Shown in pieces: positions 37,481 to 39,563 of a stretch of DNA of 39,563 bases (positions within the stretch are counted from its first letter, which is position 1; each line of letters starts with the position of its first letter). The position numbers and the translations under genes are program-made. Origin of the DNA: a virus. The notes beneath the pieces were generated by a model that saw only the letters and a program-made list of their open reading frames with translations, was not told the origin of the DNA and made no database searches. Location of the stretch: IMG/VR virus record IMGVR_UViG_3300014497_000015, positions 1 to 39,563 of that record; one strand, written 5' to 3'.

Positions 37481-37839
37481 TTCTGACCATGGAGCACATA
37501 ACAGCATCGGCATGCCCTGAATGCGGATGCGTCGAAGTCCTAAAGTTCGAGAAGAGCAACAGGCACTGCAACGGACAATGGAACGAGCGGCTGACATTCG
37601 GCTGCGGCCTCTCACTGCGATACTCGCCGAATTTCGGCGGCGTAGAGAGTGACAAATACTGCACAAAATCTATCAAGGCAAAAGCCTGGAAAGCGCGCCG
37701 CAACGAGATGGCCGGGTTGATGATTGAGGCGCTGGCCAAGGATACCGGTGTATCTCCGGAGTCGCTGGCGATGCTTCAGCGGAGTCTGGCGATGGACCTT
37801 GATCTATACCGCGACGACCTTGAAAAGGTGAAGTCATGA
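37477..37839 (+). CDS. zinc-ribbon-like hypothetical protein
   Basis: The protein has 120 residues. C13-x2-C16-x-C18 and later C31, C43, C62 suggest a metal-binding ribbon at the N-terminus; the C-terminal half is helical. ATG 37477 overlaps the preceding stop; ATG 37489 is an alternative. Confidence 0.7.
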   Translation: MILTMEHITASACPECGCVEVLKFEKSNRHCNGQWNERLTFGCGLSLRYSPNFGGVESDKYCTKSIKAKAWKARRNEMAGLMIEALAKDTGVSPESLAMLQRSLAMDLDLYRDDLEKVKS

Positions 37840-38135
37840 CCGACTACGAAAACCTTATGAAACGCTGCCAGCGCGGCGCCACGAACCTAAACGATGCCAA
37901 CAACCTGCTGGCCGAGTGCTATGGGATGTTGGGCAAGGTTAAGGAGATTGTTCGCATCCAGGCAGAGAATGAGGCGCTGCGCAAGGACGCCGAGCGGTAT
38001 CGGTGGCTGCGTGGAAACCACATTTTCGCGCATGTACAAGTCGAGCAAAGCGACGGAACCCAGCCATACGTGTACGACAGCGAGCTTGATCGAAGCATCG
38101 ACGAAATCATGTCAGCCATGGGCAAGGAGGGTTGA
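37836..38135 (+). CDS. small phage protein with ENEALRKDAERYRWLR motif
   Basis: The protein has 99 residues. The EALRKDAERYRWLRG segment is shared by many small early phage proteins. A helical N-terminal half is followed by a strand-rich end. Function unknown. Confidence 0.78.
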   Translation: MTDYENLMKRCQRGATNLNDANNLLAECYGMLGKVKEIVRIQAENEALRKDAERYRWLRGNHIFAHVQVEQSDGTQPYVYDSELDRSIDEIMSAMGKEG

Positions 38136-38136
38136 G

Positions 38137-38448
38137 ATGAAGCTGATTTCGATCTCCCAGGCTGCGGAAATCCTGAGCATCGGCCGCACCACTGCCTACG
38201 CCCTGGCCAAGTCAGGAAAACTCCCCTGCGTTCGGGGCTTCGGCCCCTTGCGCGTCCACTACGAAAAGCTCGTCCAGATGATAGAGGACGGTATCCCTGA
38301 TACCCTCCGCGACGCGGGCGGCGTATCCAAGGAGAAGATATGCCCTATAAAAGAGGAAAAACGTGGTGGATCAGTTTCACCGCAGCAGATGGCACGTACG
38401 TTAGACGCTCTGCTGGCACCGAGGACTACGCAGCAGCCAAGGCCATAG
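38137..38448 (+). CDS. excisionase-like HTH protein
   Basis: The protein has 103 residues. The N-terminal 55 residues (ISISQAAEILSIGRTTAYALAKSGKLPCVRGFGPLRVHYEKLVQMIEDG) are an HTH_17/excisionase-type winged helix. The gene overlaps the integrase gene by 109 bases, more than in lambda; the C-terminal third, encoded in the overlap, is low-complexity. It probably binds near the attachment site to direct excision. Repression of its own promoter is a possible second role. Confidence 0.75.
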   Translation: MKLISISQAAEILSIGRTTAYALAKSGKLPCVRGFGPLRVHYEKLVQMIEDGIPDTLRDAGGVSKEKICPIKEEKRGGSVSPQQMARTLDALLAPRTTQQPRP

Positions 38449-39431
38449 AACAGGAGCATCGAGGGGCGGCGTGGCGGCAAAAGGAGCTGGGGGTTGATCC
38501 GCCGCGCACCTTCGAGGAAGTGATGATCGAGTACCTGGGCAATGCGAAAACCGCGCAGAAGAGCTTCGAGACGACACAGTACCGTGTCAAATCGCTGCAG
38601 CGGCACTTCGCCGGACGGCTGATGAACGAGCTGTCAGGCAAGGACATCCGCGACTATTCGGCGGCGCGTGCCAAGGCAGGCAAGTCGGCGGCGACGGTGA
38701 ACCGGGAGCTGGCAGCACTGTCGGCGGCGATTAACTGGTGCGTGACCGAGCTGGAGTGGAAACTCCCCAACCCGGTACGTGGCCGAAAGCTCAAGGAGCC
38801 GGAAGGCAGGGTGCGCTGGATAACCCGGGCGGAAGTAGACGGTCTGTGCCGGATCGTGCGCAAGCAGCGCTTTGGCGACATGCTTGAGGACTTTATCCGG
38901 TTGGCGGTCAACACCGGGTGCAGAAAAGAGGAAATGCTGGGGCTTGAATGGCGCCGGGTCGATTTTGCCAACCGGCTTATCTATCTGGATGGGGAGCATA
39001 CGAAGGCAGCGAAACGCCGAAGCATCCCACTCAATGAGGGTGCGCTGGCAGCGCTGAAGGGGAGAATGGCGATGCGGGCCGAGCACTGCCCAACATCGCC
39101 ATGGGTATTCACGCGGAAAAACGGGGTGCGCGTTGCAGATCCGTCGACAGGATTTGACAACGCTTGTGAAAAAGCTGGCATCACGGATTTTACGATACAC
39201 GACTTGCGCCACACCTGTGCGGCGTGGTTGGTGTCAGCGGGCGTTCCGTTGATTGAAATCAGGGATTTGTTGGGGCACTCGACAATCCAGATGACCGAGA
39301 AATATGCCCACTTGGCTCCTGCCAGGGTGCGCAATGCGGTCAGCGTCTTGGATCAGGGCTTGTCACAATCTCGCTACAGCGAGAATCCAGTGTCGGTACA
39401 GGAGGGTCATCTAAGGCTGGTAAGGCCTTGA
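38340..39431 (+). CDS. tyrosine integrase
   Basis: This 363-residue integrase has an arm-binding N-terminal part (about 1-55), a SAM-like core-binding domain (55-150) and a catalytic domain with Arg195 (NTGCRKEE), Lys222, His287-x2-Arg290 (HDLRH), His313 (LLGHS) and Tyr322 (EKYAHL). These are the full catalytic residues. It catalyses insertion into the tRNA-Leu gene and, with the excisionase, excision. The gene ends 9 bp from the att core. Confidence 0.96.
   Translation: MPYKRGKTWWISFTAADGTYVRRSAGTEDYAAAKAIEQEHRGAAWRQKELGVDPPRTFEEVMIEYLGNAKTAQKSFETTQYRVKSLQRHFAGRLMNELSGKDIRDYSAARAKAGKSAATVNRELAALSAAINWCVTELEWKLPNPVRGRKLKEPEGRVRWITRAEVDGLCRIVRKQRFGDMLEDFIRLAVNTGCRKEEMLGLEWRRVDFANRLIYLDGEHTKAAKRRSIPLNEGALAALKGRMAMRAEHCPTSPWVFTRKNGVRVADPSTGFDNACEKAGITDFTIHDLRHTCAAWLVSAGVPLIEIRDLLGHSTIQMTEKYAHLAPARVRNAVSVLDQGLSQSRYSENPVSVQEGHLRLVRP
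39361..39369. other. candidate arm-type site, right
   Basis: The 9-mer TGTCACAAT is identical to 217-225 in the other attachment arm. It lies inside the 3' end of the integrase gene. Candidate integrase arm-binding site, by repetition only. Confidence 0.4.
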
Positions 39432-39440
39432 TTTTAAAGG

Positions 39441-39495
39441 TGGTGCGGATGAAGAGACTCGAACTCTTACGCCTCGCGGCGCTGGAACCTAAATC
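39441..39495. other. attachment site, right (att core copy 2)
   Basis: Identical to 81-135. It restores the 3' half of the tRNA-Leu gene, including the CCA end. The junction with the host half of the tRNA lies at or just beyond 39495, in the anticodon stem. Confidence 0.95.
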
Positions 39496-39525
39496 CAGTG
39501 TGTCTACCAATTCCACCACATCCGC
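39441..39525 (-). tRNA. tRNA-Leu (anticodon UAG)
   Basis: This 85-nt gene on the - strand includes the encoded CCA. It reads GCGGATG acceptor, a D arm with GGTAGAC, the anticodon stem CTGGA/TCCAG around TTTAGGT (anticodon at 39491-39489), a long variable arm typical of class II tRNAs, and GTTCGAGTC in the T arm. It is the phage integration site; the phage-borne 3' half keeps it functional. Confidence 0.96.
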
Positions 39526-39563
39526 AGATGAAGCTTTTAAAGCAAAGGCGCCAGACTGTTACA

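Noticed and set aside
1-39563. CRISPR array or insertion sequence
   Set aside because: No regularly spaced repeats with spacers and no transposase gene or terminal inverted repeats were seen; the only repeats are those listed.

Overview
The window is one complete, apparently intact temperate prophage of about 39.4 kb, flanked by only a few dozen bases of host DNA. The host is most likely a Pseudomonas, judged from GC-rich coding DNA, the tRNA-Leu sequence and the style of the small phage genes; I cannot name the species. The phage sits in the 3' half of a tRNA-Leu(UAG) gene. A 55-bp direct repeat (81-135 and 39441-39495) marks the two attachment sites, and the copy beside the integrase rebuilds the intact tRNA at 39441-39525.

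The layout is lambda-like with a podovirus-type virion. The immunity region lies at 25.2-26.9 kb: cI on the + strand, cro on the - strand, three operator copies between them, and two more operators at 26.85 kb over the early leftward promoter. All lytic genes from cro down to the left end are on the - strand: an RHH-like regulator, replication genes O and P with candidate origin iterons inside O, a recombination/nin block (NinB, NinG, a TraR-type zinc finger), a metallophosphoesterase and a Q-type antiterminator. A candidate late promoter and terminator follow Q, then a holin, TerS, TerL, a P22-type portal, scaffold, an SU10-type major capsid protein, adaptor and tail proteins, three internal/ejection-type proteins (one with a lytic transglycosylase domain), tail fibre genes, GH19 endolysin and Rz/Rz1.

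The opposite arm (27.1-39.4 kb, + strand) begins with a long, strongly folded, largely noncoding leader carrying two related structured segments. It continues with many tiny overlapping ORFs, a Red-type recombination pair (Bet and a YqaJ/lambda-Exo nuclease), two HTH proteins, a frameshifted small gene, a DUF4406-like protein, an HNH-AP2 endonuclease, more small ORFs, and excisionase plus tyrosine integrase ending 9 bp from the attachment core.

In lysogeny CI would silence both early promoters, leaving cI and the downstream lipoprotein gene as the most likely expressed genes. After induction (CI has the residues for RecA-assisted self-cleavage) the leftward arm would give recombination and excision, and the rightward arm replication, then Q-driven late expression, packaging and lysis. 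The most unusual material is noncoding: the two related hairpin regions at 27.35-27.49 and 28.3-28.7 kb, a short OOP-like antisense unit upstream of O, and the folded leader of the leftward transcript, which has no recognisable N gene. All homology statements are from reading the sequence; no search was run.
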